Source: Actinospineispora eucalypti (GTDB lineage: Bacteria > Actinomycetota > Actinomycetes > Mycobacteriales > Pseudonocardiaceae). Taken from it: a stretch of 64,000 bases of DNA. Location: positions 930,001-994,000 of the forward strand of contig JACHMT010000002.1 of the NCBI GenBank assembly GCA_014208095.1, in the 5' to 3' direction. Made by a program: the position numbers and the translations under genes. The notes beneath the pieces are model-generated. The model ran no database searches and had not been told where the DNA came from. It saw only the letters and a list, made by a program, of their open reading frames with translations. Below, in pieces: positions 39,964-48,427 of the stretch; the stretch's first letter is position 1; each line of letters begins with the position of its first letter.

Positions 39964-40785
39964 TCAGTCGGTGAGGGTGATCGCCGCGTCCGGCTCGGCC
40001 ACCCGGAAGGTGAAGGTCTGCTCGAGGTAGAGCGAAACCGTGTCCGCCGAGTGGTGGCTGTAGCCGACCGCGAGATCCTGTCCGACCTCGAACAGGAAAT
40101 CACCGCCCCGCTGGCTCAGCACGGCGGCGCCCTCCAGGCCGGGCGTCCACACCACCTTGCCACCCAGGATCCGCTCCAGGTGGTCGATCAGCAGGTAGCC
40201 GCGCTCGGTGGACTGGGCGATCCGGGTGTAGATGCCGGGGTCCGCCGCCAGCGCGTACGGCCCCTCCACCCCGGCCACCCGCAGCGTGGCGACCGCGTTG
40301 GCCACCGCCTCGGAGTAGCTGGCGGGGTCGTCGCCCAGTGCGGGCGCCGATGGTGTGGTGCCGATCAGGCCGTCGATGCGGGCGTCCGGCCAGCCGTGGA
40401 AGATCGCCCGGTTCTCGATCTCGGCGGCCAGTCGGGCGGCCGCATCCAGCTCGTCGAAGTCCAGGTCGACGGCGCCGCGCTCGGCGTCCTCCAGCTCGGC
40501 CCGGTCCACCGTGAACGGCACGCGGATCTCGGCCAGTGGCTGCACCCGGCGCAGCCGCGCCCGCACCGATCCCTTGCCGCATCCCGGCGGCGGGCCGTCC
40601 AGCGGCTCGGACCGGCCCAGGTTGATCGCGGAGTGGTCCCAGTCGGACGGGCCGGCGAAGTCGACCAACCGGCGGGCGGCCAGTCTCGGGGTCAGCCGTT
40701 CCCGGGCTTCGTCGTCGACCTGCCGCCAGGCCGCCGGCGCCAGCGGGGCCTGCTCGCGCAGCAGGTGGTTGCTCGGATTTGCCAT
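39964..40785 (-). CDS. enc: Encapsulin nanocompartment shell protein, family 1
   Basis: A 273-residue HK97-fold shell protein that self-assembles into a protein nanocompartment. Family blocks: LLREQAPLAPAAWRQVDDEA near the N terminus, ARRLVDFAGPSDWDHSAINLG, and the C-terminal LSQRGGDFLFEVGQDLAVGY with FTFRV at the end. It lies two bases after the hemerythrin gene, so shell and cargo are in one operon. It is not a phage capsid: no other phage genes are near. ATG 40785. Confidence 0.93.
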   Translation of the reverse strand: MANPSNHLLREQAPLAPAAWRQVDDEARERLTPRLAARRLVDFAGPSDWDHSAINLGRSEPLDGPPPGCGKGSVRARLRRVQPLAEIRVPFTVDRAELEDAERGAVDLDFDELDAAARLAAEIENRAIFHGWPDARIDGLIGTTPSAPALGDDPASYSEAVANAVATLRVAGVEGPYALAADPGIYTRIAQSTERGYLLIDHLERILGGKVVWTPGLEGAAVLSQRGGDFLFEVGQDLAVGYSHHSADTVSLYLEQTFTFRVAEPDAAITLTD

Positions 40786-40787
40786 GG

Positions 40788-41366
40788 TCAGCGCCCCCTC
40801 AGCCCGCCGATGCCCAGCGAGCCGTCATCCGGTGGGCCACCGACACCCACCCGCCGCTCGGTCTGTTCAACGTACCGCTCCGGGTCCTTGTCCCCGGTAT
40901 CCAGGCCCCGCTGGCCCGGGTGCGCGGCCTTGAACTCGCGGAACCGCTTGCCGAGCGCCTCCCGCAGCTCCAGGCTCGCGTGCTTGCGGAAGTCGGCGAT
41001 CGGGTCCCGCTCCTCTTCCGCCAGGTGCTCGTCGTTGGCGATCCGGGCCTGCCCGACCGCCTCCCACCACTGCTTCGAGCCGACCGGGAACCGGGCCGCC
41101 TCGCGCACCGCGTCCCGGATCTCGTTGTGGTCGCCGATCGCGTCCACCGTGTCCTCCTCGGCCGCCGGGCCCTCCTCCCGCAGCAGCTGGGGGTAGAAGA
41201 TCTCCTCCTCCGCGACCGCGTGCACCTCGAGCAGGTCGGCCAGGGGCTGCCAGGCCGAGGTGAGCTCCTCGGGGTCGTTGCGCACGGACAGGTCGTCGAG
41301 GGTGATGAAGCCGCGCCGGAAGCTGTGGTGGTCGGCGAGGATCAGTTCGGTGATGTCGTCGGGCAT
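40788..41366 (-). CDS. Hemerythrin-domain cargo protein of the encapsulin
   Basis: A 192-residue four-helix hemerythrin-like protein. Di-iron ligands are suggested by ILADHHSFRRGF (residues 9-20), LLEVHAVAEEEIFYPQL (about 46-62), AIGDHNEIRD, and ANDEHLAEEERD. The C-terminal 12 residues, DGSLGIGGLRGR, are almost the canonical encapsulin targeting peptide, after a flexible Gly/Pro linker, so it is loaded into the shell at 39964. Such systems protect against oxidative or nitrosative stress. ATG 41366. Confidence 0.93.
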   Translation of the reverse strand: MPDDITELILADHHSFRRGFITLDDLSVRNDPEELTSAWQPLADLLEVHAVAEEEIFYPQLLREEGPAAEEDTVDAIGDHNEIRDAVREAARFPVGSKQWWEAVGQARIANDEHLAEEERDPIADFRKHASLELREALGKRFREFKAAHPGQRGLDTGDKDPERYVEQTERRVGVGGPPDDGSLGIGGLRGR

Positions 41367-41406
41367 GCCCGGCGGCTACCCGCCCCCGGAGCCGGGCAAA
41401 CCCACG

Positions 41407-41571
41407 TCACACCTCGTGCCAGATCTGCCACACGTCCCGCTCGGGGATGTCCATCACCGCGCCCAGCTCGGCGATCGCGCCCCGCTCCAGCTCCTCGACC
41501 AACTGGTCGTACCGCCGGCGCCTGGCCAGCACCTGTCTCCGTATATCCGCGGTCCGGGTTCGCCCCGGCAC
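41407..41571 (-). CDS. Possible 54-aa protein upstream of the encapsulin operon
   Basis: A short frame of about 54 residues from GTG 41571, with a G-rich site just before it; longer starts are possible. It has basic then acidic helices (RRQVLARRRRYDQLVEELER) and ends in DIPERDVWQIWHEV. Its stop is 40 nt before the hemerythrin start on the same strand. It uses high G+C at third positions, as coding DNA here does. No family recognised. Confidence 0.4.
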   Translation of the reverse strand: MPGRTRTADIRRQVLARRRRYDQLVEELERGAIAELGAVMDIPERDVWQIWHEV

Positions 41572-41757
41572 GGCCCCCAACTCAGTACTCAGTGCACCGC
41601 TCCCCTCCCGCCCGAGATCGATGGTTGATCAAAGTCAGTGATCGTGTCAATCGGATGACCCCACCTTTAACAAGCCAATAATGTGGCCCACTTTCGTGCA
41701 CTGCCGGTGCGACGATCACGCGGATAGCTTCGGCGGCGAGCGCGAAGGAGGAACGGC

Positions 41758-42561
41758 ATGGAGGGATCGACGGTGACCACACCGGAGGTGGCCGCCCAGA
41801 TGGTGGAGGTCGCCGGCAGCCCGGTGGCGGTGCGCAGGCGGGGCACCGGGGATCCGCTGCTGTTCCTGCACGGGGCCGGGTTCACCGGCCGCTGGCTGCG
41901 TTTCCACGAGGCCCTGGCCCGGGGCGCGGACGTGATCGCCCCGGAGCACGTGGGGTACGGGGCGACCCCGGCGCAGGACTGGCTGGAGGACATCGGTGAC
42001 CTGGTCCTGCACTACGACGACCTGCGCGCCACCCTCGGCCTGGATCGGTTCCACCTGGTCGGCTACTCGCTGGGCGGGTGGATCGCGGCGGCCTACGCCA
42101 CTCTGTTCCCGGACCGGCTGCGCTCCCTGACCTTGATCACCCCGGCCGGCATCCAGGTACCCGGGCGCTCCCCGGTGGCCGATCTGTTCAGCATGACGCC
42201 GGCCGAACTGTTCGGCACCGTGTTCAACGACCCGGCCAACATGGCCGAGGTCATGGTGGACATGACCGACCCGGAGGTGGCGGTGGCGCTCTACCAGGAG
42301 CAGTCCACGCTGGCCCGGCTGGTGTGGAACCCGCGCTACGACCGGAAGATGCCCCGGCGGCTGCAACGGGTCACCGTGCCCGCCCTGGTGGTCGGTGCCG
42401 AGCACGACCGGCTGATCCCGGACGAGGCGGCCGACCGGTACGCCGAACTGCTGCCGGACGGGCGCATCACCCGCATACCCGGCACCGGGCATGCCCTGGT
42501 CATCGAGCAGCCGGAGCGGACCGCCGGCGCGATCCTGGAGTTCCACGGAGGCCTCAAGTGA
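41758..42561 (+). CDS. Alpha/beta hydrolase
   Basis: A 267-residue serine hydrolase fold: oxyanion HG in LLFLHGAGFTGRWL, nucleophile Ser near 104 in VGYSLGGWIAAAY, acid in VVGAEHDRLIPDEA and His in IPGTGHALVIEQPE. No signal peptide. AAGGAGG 7 nt before ATG 41758 is a strong ribosome site. The stop overlaps the flavin monooxygenase gene, so the pair probably oxidises and then hydrolyses one substrate, which is unknown. Confidence 0.9.
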   Translation: MEGSTVTTPEVAAQMVEVAGSPVAVRRRGTGDPLLFLHGAGFTGRWLRFHEALARGADVIAPEHVGYGATPAQDWLEDIGDLVLHYDDLRATLGLDRFHLVGYSLGGWIAAAYATLFPDRLRSLTLITPAGIQVPGRSPVADLFSMTPAELFGTVFNDPANMAEVMVDMTDPEVAVALYQEQSTLARLVWNPRYDRKMPRRLQRVTVPALVVGAEHDRLIPDEAADRYAELLPDGRITRIPGTGHALVIEQPERTAGAILEFHGGLK

Positions 42562-43778
42562 GCACCCGGAGCCTGCAGTTCTTCCACTTCGGCCTGATGC
42601 CCTACCCGCACATCCCGCCGGCCGAGGAGCTCACCTCCACCTGGGTCACCCTGTCCAACCGGCACTACGACCCGGAGCTGGGCCACCGCCTCTACAACGA
42701 GTACCTCGACCACGCCGTGCTCGCCGAACGCCTGGGCTACGACGGCACCTGCGTCAACGAGCACCACCAGAACGCCTACGGCACCATGCCCGACCCCAAC
42801 GTCATGGCCAGCCACATCGTGGCCCGCACCAGCAAGATCAGGGTCGGCATCGTGGGCAACGCGCTGCCGCTGCACGACAATCCGCTGCGGGTGGCCGAGT
42901 CGGTCGCCATGCTGGACGTGATCTCCGGCGGCCGGATCATCTCCGGGTTCGTGCGGGGCACCGGCATGGAGTACCACTCGCTGCGGGCCAACCCGGCCAC
43001 CTCCCGGGAGCGGTTCTGGGAGGCGCACGACCTCATCGTCAAGGCGTGGGCCGACGACGGCCCGTTCGACTGGCAGGGCAAGCACTTCGACATCCCCTAC
43101 GTGAACCCCTGGCCCCGGCCGCTGCAGAAGCCGCACCCGCCGATCTGGCTGCCCGGCCAGGGCTCGTTCGAGACCATCCGAGAGGCGGCGAAACGGCGCT
43201 ACCCGTTCATGATGGTGTTCGCCCCGCTGTCCTTCACCAAGGTCAACTACGACATGTACCGCAAGGCGGCCGCCGAGTTCGGCTACGAGCCGGCCCCCGA
43301 GCAGCTGGCCTTCTGCGTGCCGACCTACGTCGCGGAAACCGAGGCCAAGGCGCACGAGGAGACCCGCGAGCACATGATGTGGCTGTTCAGCCGGGGCCTG
43401 AAGATCCCGGACTACCACTGGCTGCCGCCCGGCTACCTGAGCGGCCAGTCGCTGCGGGGCATGATCGCCGGCAAGCGCAAGTTCGGCATCAAGGACCACG
43501 TCGACCTGACCTACCAGGACCTGCTGGACGAGCAGTACATCCTGGTCGGCACCCCGGCCCAGGTGGCGGAGAAGCTCGCCGCGTACACCGAGGACCTGGG
43601 CGCGGGCATCCACGTGGGCAGCTCGATGCAGGTGGGCGACATGCCCAGCTGGAAGGTGGAGAAGAACATGACCCTGTTCGCCGAGGAGGTCATGCCGCTG
43701 TTCCGGCCACCGGGCAACCAGCCCGCCTGGGCGCGCGGCGTGCCGGTACCGGGCAGCCCCGAGTCCCTCAACGCATGA
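42558..43778 (+). CDS. LLM-class flavin-dependent monooxygenase
   Basis: A 406-residue bacterial luciferase-like monooxygenase using FMNH2: FFHFGLMPYPHIPPAEEL at the N terminus, NEHHQNAYGTMPDPNVMASH near residue 75, LDVISGGRIISGFVRGTG, WPRPLQKPHPPIWLPGQG, YILVGTPAQVAEKL. GTG 42558 is in the upstream hydrolase stop (GTGA). Its substrate is unknown; the pair resembles enzyme sets for ester or aldehyde oxidation. Confidence 0.92.
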   Translation: MSTRSLQFFHFGLMPYPHIPPAEELTSTWVTLSNRHYDPELGHRLYNEYLDHAVLAERLGYDGTCVNEHHQNAYGTMPDPNVMASHIVARTSKIRVGIVGNALPLHDNPLRVAESVAMLDVISGGRIISGFVRGTGMEYHSLRANPATSRERFWEAHDLIVKAWADDGPFDWQGKHFDIPYVNPWPRPLQKPHPPIWLPGQGSFETIREAAKRRYPFMMVFAPLSFTKVNYDMYRKAAAEFGYEPAPEQLAFCVPTYVAETEAKAHEETREHMMWLFSRGLKIPDYHWLPPGYLSGQSLRGMIAGKRKFGIKDHVDLTYQDLLDEQYILVGTPAQVAEKLAAYTEDLGAGIHVGSSMQVGDMPSWKVEKNMTLFAEEVMPLFRPPGNQPAWARGVPVPGSPESLNA

Positions 43779-44478
43779 GGACGTCGAGCAGCTCGAAGCC
43801 GAGGTCCAGGTTCGTGCCGCTGCCCTCGGCGGCGTCGTCGGGAGCGGACTCGAAGTGCGGGCCGATGAACGCCGCCTTGCCCCGCCCCTTGGTCGCCACC
43901 GCGGCGGCGATGAGGCCGTTGGTATAGGTGGCCATCACTGTCACGCCCGGGGTGCCGCGCGGGATCTTGAAGTAGTTGCCGTCCTGGAAGTCGACCGTCC
44001 GCTTCTTCCCGTCGCGCCAGACGATCGGGATGGCGTAGTCGTCGTCGTCCTCGGCCTCGGAGTCCGGGCTGCCGACGTAGCTGCCCACCTTCCCGGGGAA
44101 GACGTCGTAGCCCTCCTTGCCGGCCACGAACCCGCCGGCGCAGATGCCCAGGTACCGGCCTCCATCGGCCACGAACTTGTGGACCAGCGGGATTTCCTTG
44201 GCGAAGTCCCGCTTGGCCGTCTCGGTGTCCACCTCGCCGCCCGGCTGCACGAACAACGCCGCCTTGCTCAGCAGCTCGGCGGTGAGCGGATTGTCCGGAC
44301 CCACGTACTGGATCCGGAACTTGAACGGCGACTGCCGCAACATCCGGGCCGCGGCCTCGGCGTCGCCCTTGCTGGCCAGCGGCTCGCTGCGGTGGATCAG
44401 CGCCAACGGCTGGCTCTGGGTCGCCGGCGGGGCCACGATGGCGATCGTAGCGAGAAGCGCGGCGAGCGGGCCGGTCAT
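43768..44478 (-). CDS. Exported BPL_N-domain protein (glutamine-amidotransferase-like)
   Basis: A 236-residue protein with an N-terminal signal-like helix (TGPLAALLATIAIVAPPATQ) and the domain found at the N terminus of biotin-protein ligases: FVQPGGEVDTETAKRDF, VHKFVADGGRYLGICAGGFV (Cys in GICAGG), and DFQDGNYFKIPRGTPGV. ATG 44478. Function unknown; the extracellular placement is unusual for a class I amidotransferase fold. The stop overlaps the convergent monooxygenase gene by 11 bases. Confidence 0.82.
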   Translation of the reverse strand: MTGPLAALLATIAIVAPPATQSQPLALIHRSEPLASKGDAEAAARMLRQSPFKFRIQYVGPDNPLTAELLSKAALFVQPGGEVDTETAKRDFAKEIPLVHKFVADGGRYLGICAGGFVAGKEGYDVFPGKVGSYVGSPDSEAEDDDDYAIPIVWRDGKKRTVDFQDGNYFKIPRGTPGVTVMATYTNGLIAAAVATKGRGKAAFIGPHFESAPDDAAEGSGTNLDLGFELLDVLMR

Positions 44479-44572
44479 GCTGGGTCGCCTCCCGGATCGT
44501 GGTGCCCTTTCAGGTGACGCTAGCGGCTTGGTTCGCTCGGCGTGGCGAAACGGGAATTTGCCGCTGGAATGG

Positions 44573-44989
44573 TCAGTGCATGCTCGCGGCGGCGCCCGGC
44601 GCGGCTTCGACACCGGGTTTGCGCAGGAACAGGGCGAGCAGCGCGCCGGCTCCGGTGATTACCGCGATCACCAGGAACACGTTGGCGTACGAGGTGGCCA
44701 GGACCTGGGCGGCCAGCTCGCGGTAGTGGCCGTACAGGCGCCGGATGCCCTCCGCGTCGCTCGGCGGTGCGTCGGCGGCCGGCAGCAACGCCGACCGGTC
44801 CGCCAGCAGCTGCGCCTGCTGGCCGGTGGACAGCGCGTTCAGCACGGCCAGGCCGAGCGCGGCCGAGGTCTGCCGGGCCACGTTGCTCAGCGCGCTGCCC
44901 TGGTTGGTCTTGGTGGCCGGCAGCGCGGCGAGGCCGGCGGTCATGATCGGCATGATGGAAAGGCCGATGCCGACGCCCCACAGAACAAG
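44573..44989 (-). pseudogene. C-terminal fragment of a DHA2-type MFS efflux transporter
   Basis: The frame encodes the last third of an EmrB/QacA-type transporter: LVLWGVGIGLSIMPIMTAGL, then NQGSALSNVARQTSAALGLA (drug/H+ antiporter motif region), then FLVIAVITGAGALLALFLRK as the last TM. About 370 N-terminal residues are missing; going upstream the frame closes at the stop of the DUF5313 gene. ATG 44953 could only start a stub. I read it as a deletion remnant. Confidence 0.75.
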
Positions 44990-45001
44990 GTCGTTTCGGG
45001 A

Positions 45002-45451
45002 CTACTCCGGACGGCGCCAGGTGCGGGCGTAGCGCTCCGCCTCGGCCTCCCGCCGCCCCGCGTCGGCCCGGTCCCTGACCACTCTGGCGATGCCCACCGG
45101 AAAGCCCGCCTGGCGCGCCCGGTGTTCCACGATCTCGTGCATGTAGGCGCCGGAGTACAGCAGGCCGAGCAACAGGCCGGCCAGCACCGCCGCCGCCCTG
45201 GTCGGCCAGGACCCGGGGATGACCAGGAACAACACGACCACCGCCGGGGAGACCTGGACCACCGCCCGGGTCAGGTGCCGGATCGCCCACGTCCGGCACG
45301 TCACGTCGTGCAGCACCCAGCTCCGGTGCCGCGCCGGCAGCCGGCCACCCACCGCGTACCACAGCCAGCGCACCGGGTCCGGCCGTCGCACCGGGACCCG
45401 CGCGGCCTCGGCGAGCACCCGGTCGGCGAGTTCCTCATCGCTCTCGACCAC
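45002..45451 (-). CDS. DUF5313 membrane protein
   Basis: A 149-residue protein with the DUF5313 pattern (RRPDPVRWLWYAVGGRLPA, RHRSWVLHDVTCRTWAIRHL) and two TM helices (VVQVSPAVVVLFLVIPG; AAVLAGLLLGLLYSGAYM). GAGGAGG about 9 nt before GTG 45451. Common in actinobacteria; function unknown. Divergent from the MarR regulator across the operator at 45474. Confidence 0.88.
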   Translation of the reverse strand: MVESDEELADRVLAEAARVPVRRPDPVRWLWYAVGGRLPARHRSWVLHDVTCRTWAIRHLTRAVVQVSPAVVVLFLVIPGSWPTRAAAVLAGLLLGLLYSGAYMHEIVEHRARQAGFPVGIARVVRDRADAGRREAEAERYARTWRRPE

Positions 45452-45473
45452 GCCTGCACCTCCTCGATATGTA

Positions 45474-45494
45474 CACCAATGATTGGTGCACCAA
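45474..45494. promoter_or_regulatory. MarR operator: overlapping inverted repeats of CACCAA/TTGGTG
   Basis: CACCAAT-G-ATTGGTG (45474-45488) is a perfect 7-bp inverted repeat, and TTGGTGCACCAA (45483-45494) is a perfect 12-bp palindrome overlapping it. The site sits upstream of a TACGAT -10 (45502-45507) for the MarR gene and next to the divergent DUF5313 start, ideal for autoregulation. Confidence 0.75.
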
Positions 45495-45514
45495 CTAACT
45501 GTACGATGGAGCCC

Positions 45515-46015
45515 ATGCCCGATTCACGCGTAGGTGAGCTGAACAACATCGACCTGCTCGCGCTGGACCGGCAGGTCTGCTTCGGGCTCGCGGTCGCCGC
45601 CCGCACCGTCATCGCGCTGTACCGGCCGTTGCTGGAGCCGATGGGACTCACCCACCCGCAGTACCTGGTGATGCTGGCCCTGTGGGAGCGCGCCCCGCGC
45701 TCCGGCCGGGAGCTGGCGTCGGCGCTGCAGCTGGACCCCGGCACGCTGACCCCGCTGCTCAAACGGCTCGAGTCGGCCGGCTACCTGGTGCGGCACCGGG
45801 ATCCGTCGGACGAGCGCTCGCTGGCCATCACCCTCACCCCGGCCGGCCGCGAGCTGCGTGACCAGGCGCTGTGCATCCCGCCGGCCATCATCGACCGCCT
45901 CGGCATGCCGCTGTCCGAGTTGGAGGCCCTGCGCGACTCCCTGGACAAGGTGATCGCCGCCGCAACCACCGAGCCACCCAGTTCTCGCCGCACTAGCGCC
46001 GGACGCGCTGGGTGA
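45515..46015 (+). CDS. MarR-family regulator, OhrR-like
   Basis: A 166-residue winged-helix regulator. LDRQVCFGLAVAARTVIALYRPLL (Cys near 22, where OhrR proteins have a peroxide-sensing Cys), THPQYLVMLALWE, LDPGTLTPLLKRLESAGYL recognition helix, and HRDPSDERSLAITLT wing. TACGAT 7 nt before ATG 45515 suggests a leaderless transcript. No ohr gene adjoins it; the OsmC gene is 16 kb away. Confidence 0.92.
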   Translation: MPDSRVGELNNIDLLALDRQVCFGLAVAARTVIALYRPLLEPMGLTHPQYLVMLALWERAPRSGRELASALQLDPGTLTPLLKRLESAGYLVRHRDPSDERSLAITLTPAGRELRDQALCIPPAIIDRLGMPLSELEALRDSLDKVIAAATTEPPSSRRTSAGRAG

Positions 46016-46889
46016 CGGCGATACAACCCAGCACCAGCAGGGCGGTGACGGGCGCCAGCGGGGACGGCCGCTCGCCCATCACCCACACCGACCAGACCAG
46101 CGTGACCAGCGGCTGGGCCAGCTGGAACTGGCTGGCCCTGGGCACCCCGATCTCGGCCATGCCCCGGTACCAGACCATGAACCCGCCCAGCTGGCTCACG
46201 GCGGCGATGTAGCCGATGCCCACCAGCGAGAGGGCGGTCGGGTGCACCGGCTCCATCGGCAGCGCCACCGCAGTGACCAGTGCGGACACCGGGAGGGCGG
46301 CCACCACGCCCCAGGCGATCACCTGCCAGCCGGGCAGATGGGCGGCCAGCCGGCCACCCTCGACGTACCCGGCGGCGCACAGCAGCAACGCGCCGAACAG
46401 GTAGAGGTCACCAAGGGTCGGCGGGCCACAGCTCTGGGCCAGGGTGAACCCGGCGACGGCGGCGGCCCCGGCAATGGCGGCCAGCCAGAACAGCACCGGG
46501 AGGCGCCGGCGGGTCCAGGCGGCGGACATCGCGGCGGTGACCAGCGGCAGGAGCCCGATCACCACCGCCGAGTGCGCGGTGGTGGAGACCTGCAGGGCGA
46601 AGGTGGTCAGCAGGGGGAACCCGACCACGCATCCGCCGGCCACCACGAGCAGGCCGGGCCAGTCGGCGCGCCGGGGCAGCGGGGCGCGGGCGAAAGCCAG
46701 GCAGGCCACCGCGAGCACCCCGGCCAGCAGACCCCGCATTCCGGTGGTCGTCCACGGGCCGAACCCCCGCAATGCCCACGCGGTGGCCGGGAAGCTGAAC
46801 GAGAAGGCCAGCACGCCCAGCGACGCCAACACCGCGCCCCCGGCGAGCGCTTTCGTCCGAGGATCAGTAGCGCTATCTTGTGCCGTCAT
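45993..46889 (-). CDS. EamA/DMT-family transporter
   Basis: A 298-residue membrane protein with about ten TM helices as two EamA repeats (for example LLVVAGGCVVGFPLLTTFAL; IGYIAAVSQLGGFMVWYRG). Drug/metabolite transporter superfamily; substrate unknown. ATG 46889 overlaps the divergent MocR ATG, and such transporters are common partners of MocR regulators. The 3' end overlaps the MarR gene by 23 bases. Confidence 0.92.
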   Translation of the reverse strand: MTAQDSATDPRTKALAGGAVLASLGVLAFSFSFPATAWALRGFGPWTTTGMRGLLAGVLAVACLAFARAPLPRRADWPGLLVVAGGCVVGFPLLTTFALQVSTTAHSAVVIGLLPLVTAAMSAAWTRRRLPVLFWLAAIAGAAAVAGFTLAQSCGPPTLGDLYLFGALLLCAAGYVEGGRLAAHLPGWQVIAWGVVAALPVSALVTAVALPMEPVHPTALSLVGIGYIAAVSQLGGFMVWYRGMAEIGVPRASQFQLAQPLVTLVWSVWVMGERPSPLAPVTALLVLGCIAVTQRVRR

Positions 46890-48330
46890 GAATGAGCGTA
46901 GCAGTGTGCAGTCGATCGCCACTGCGTTGCGAGATGACCTGCAGCACTACTCGGAGGGCGAGAAGCTGCCGAGCAGCCGGGCACTGGTCGAGCGGTACCG
47001 GGTGAGCCCGGTGACCGTGTCCAGGGCCATCGCCACCCTGGTGGCCGAGGGCCTGGTGGTGTCCCGTCCGGGGGCCGGGGTGTTCCGGGCGGCCCGCCGC
47101 CCGCGCGCCGGCGCGCTCGGCGACGTGTCCTGGCAGGAGGTGGCACTGAGCGCCGGAGTCACCTCGGCCGGGGGCGACCCGAGCGGCCACGTGGCCGGCG
47201 CCCGGGCGGTGCTCGCCACGCTGACCCCGCCACCGGCCGAGGTGATCGACCTCAACGGCGGCTACCTGGACGCCGGGCTGCAACCCGAGCGCGCCCTGGC
47301 CACCGCACTGGCCCGGGCCGGCCGCCGGACCGGCACCTGGTCACGGCCCCCGGCGGAGGGGGTCGCCGAGCTGCGCGCCTGGTTCGCCCGGGACATCGGC
47401 GGGCCGAACGGCTCGCTCAGCGCCTCCGACGTGCTGATCACCGCGGGCGGCCAGAGCGCGCTCACCACCGGGCTGCGCGCGCTGGCCGCGCCGGGCGCGC
47501 CGGTGCTGGTCGAGTCGCCGACCTACCCGGGGCTCCTGGCCATCGCCCGCACCGCCGGCCTGCGCCCGGTGCCCGTCCCGGTGGACGCCGACGGCGTGCG
47601 CACCGACCTGCTGGCCGACGCGTTCCGGGCCACCGGCGCACGGGTCTTCGTCTGCCAGCCCCTTTATCAGAACCCGACCGGCGCCGTGCTCTCCGCGGGG
47701 CGGCGGGCGGAGGTGCGCGCCACCGCCCGGGCGGCCGGCGCGTTCGTCATCGAGGACGACTTCGCCCGCCGGCTCACCCACGCGGACAGCCCGGCGCCGC
47801 CGCCCGCCCTCGCCGCCGACGACCCGGACGGCGTGGTGGTGCACGTACGCTCGCTGACCAAGAGCACCTCGTCCAGCCTGCGGGTGGCCGCGCTGGCCGC
47901 GCGCGGCCCGGTGTTCGAACGGCTGCGCGCCGTCCAGGTGATCGACAACCTGCTGGTCCCGCGCCCGCTGCAGGAGACCGCGATCGAGCTGCTCAGCGCC
48001 CCCGGCTGGACCCGCCACCAGCGCCGGCTGGCCGCCGAGCTGCGCGACCGCCGGGCCGCCACCGTCGCCGCGCTGCACCGCGAGCTGCCCGGCCGGACCG
48101 TCACCACCCAGCCGCGCGGCGGCCACCACCTGTGGCTGCGCCTGCCGGACGGGACCGACGAGACCGCACTGGTCGCCGCCGCGCTGCGGGCCGGAGTGGC
48201 GGTGACCGCCGGCGGCCCGTACTTCGCCGCCGAGGCACCGGCGCCGCACCTTCGGCTGAGCTACGTGACGCCCGGCGGCACCGCCCAGTTGGAGGAGGGC
48301 ATCCGCCGGCTGGCCCACGCGTTCGGGTAG
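46888..48330 (+). CDS. MocR-family GntR/aminotransferase-like regulator
   Basis: A 480-residue regulator: GntR winged helix (residues about 4-75: SIATALRDDLQHYSEGEKLP, LVERYRVSPVTVSRAIATL) fused to a fold-type I aminotransferase domain with the PLP Lys in VRSLTKSTSSSLRVA near residue 330. It controls genes by binding PLP or an aldimine. The start is set by a TATCTT -10 about 9 nt upstream, within the transporter start. Confidence 0.93.
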   Translation: MNERSSVQSIATALRDDLQHYSEGEKLPSSRALVERYRVSPVTVSRAIATLVAEGLVVSRPGAGVFRAARRPRAGALGDVSWQEVALSAGVTSAGGDPSGHVAGARAVLATLTPPPAEVIDLNGGYLDAGLQPERALATALARAGRRTGTWSRPPAEGVAELRAWFARDIGGPNGSLSASDVLITAGGQSALTTGLRALAAPGAPVLVESPTYPGLLAIARTAGLRPVPVPVDADGVRTDLLADAFRATGARVFVCQPLYQNPTGAVLSAGRRAEVRATARAAGAFVIEDDFARRLTHADSPAPPPALAADDPDGVVVHVRSLTKSTSSSLRVAALAARGPVFERLRAVQVIDNLLVPRPLQETAIELLSAPGWTRHQRRLAAELRDRRAATVAALHRELPGRTVTTQPRGGHHLWLRLPDGTDETALVAAALRAGVAVTAGGPYFAAEAPAPHLRLSYVTPGGTAQLEEGIRRLAHAFG

Positions 48331-48427
48331 CGCTCCGGTGAAAACGCCCACATCCCCCGCCGGGTACCGGGTAGCGGGTTTATAACTCCAGAGGTCAGCG
48401 TTCGACCCTGGTGAAGGGATCGGGACC

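Noticed and set aside
39964..40785. Prophage capsid gene.
   Set aside because: The HK97-fold protein has encapsulin features, a cargo partner with a targeting peptide, and no phage genes nearby.
46868..46879. The 12-mer AGTAGCGCTATC shared with the palindrome at 53414 as a second copy of that element.
   Set aside because: The flanking GTGAGTGGCGA arms are absent, so this is probably coincidence in coding DNA.
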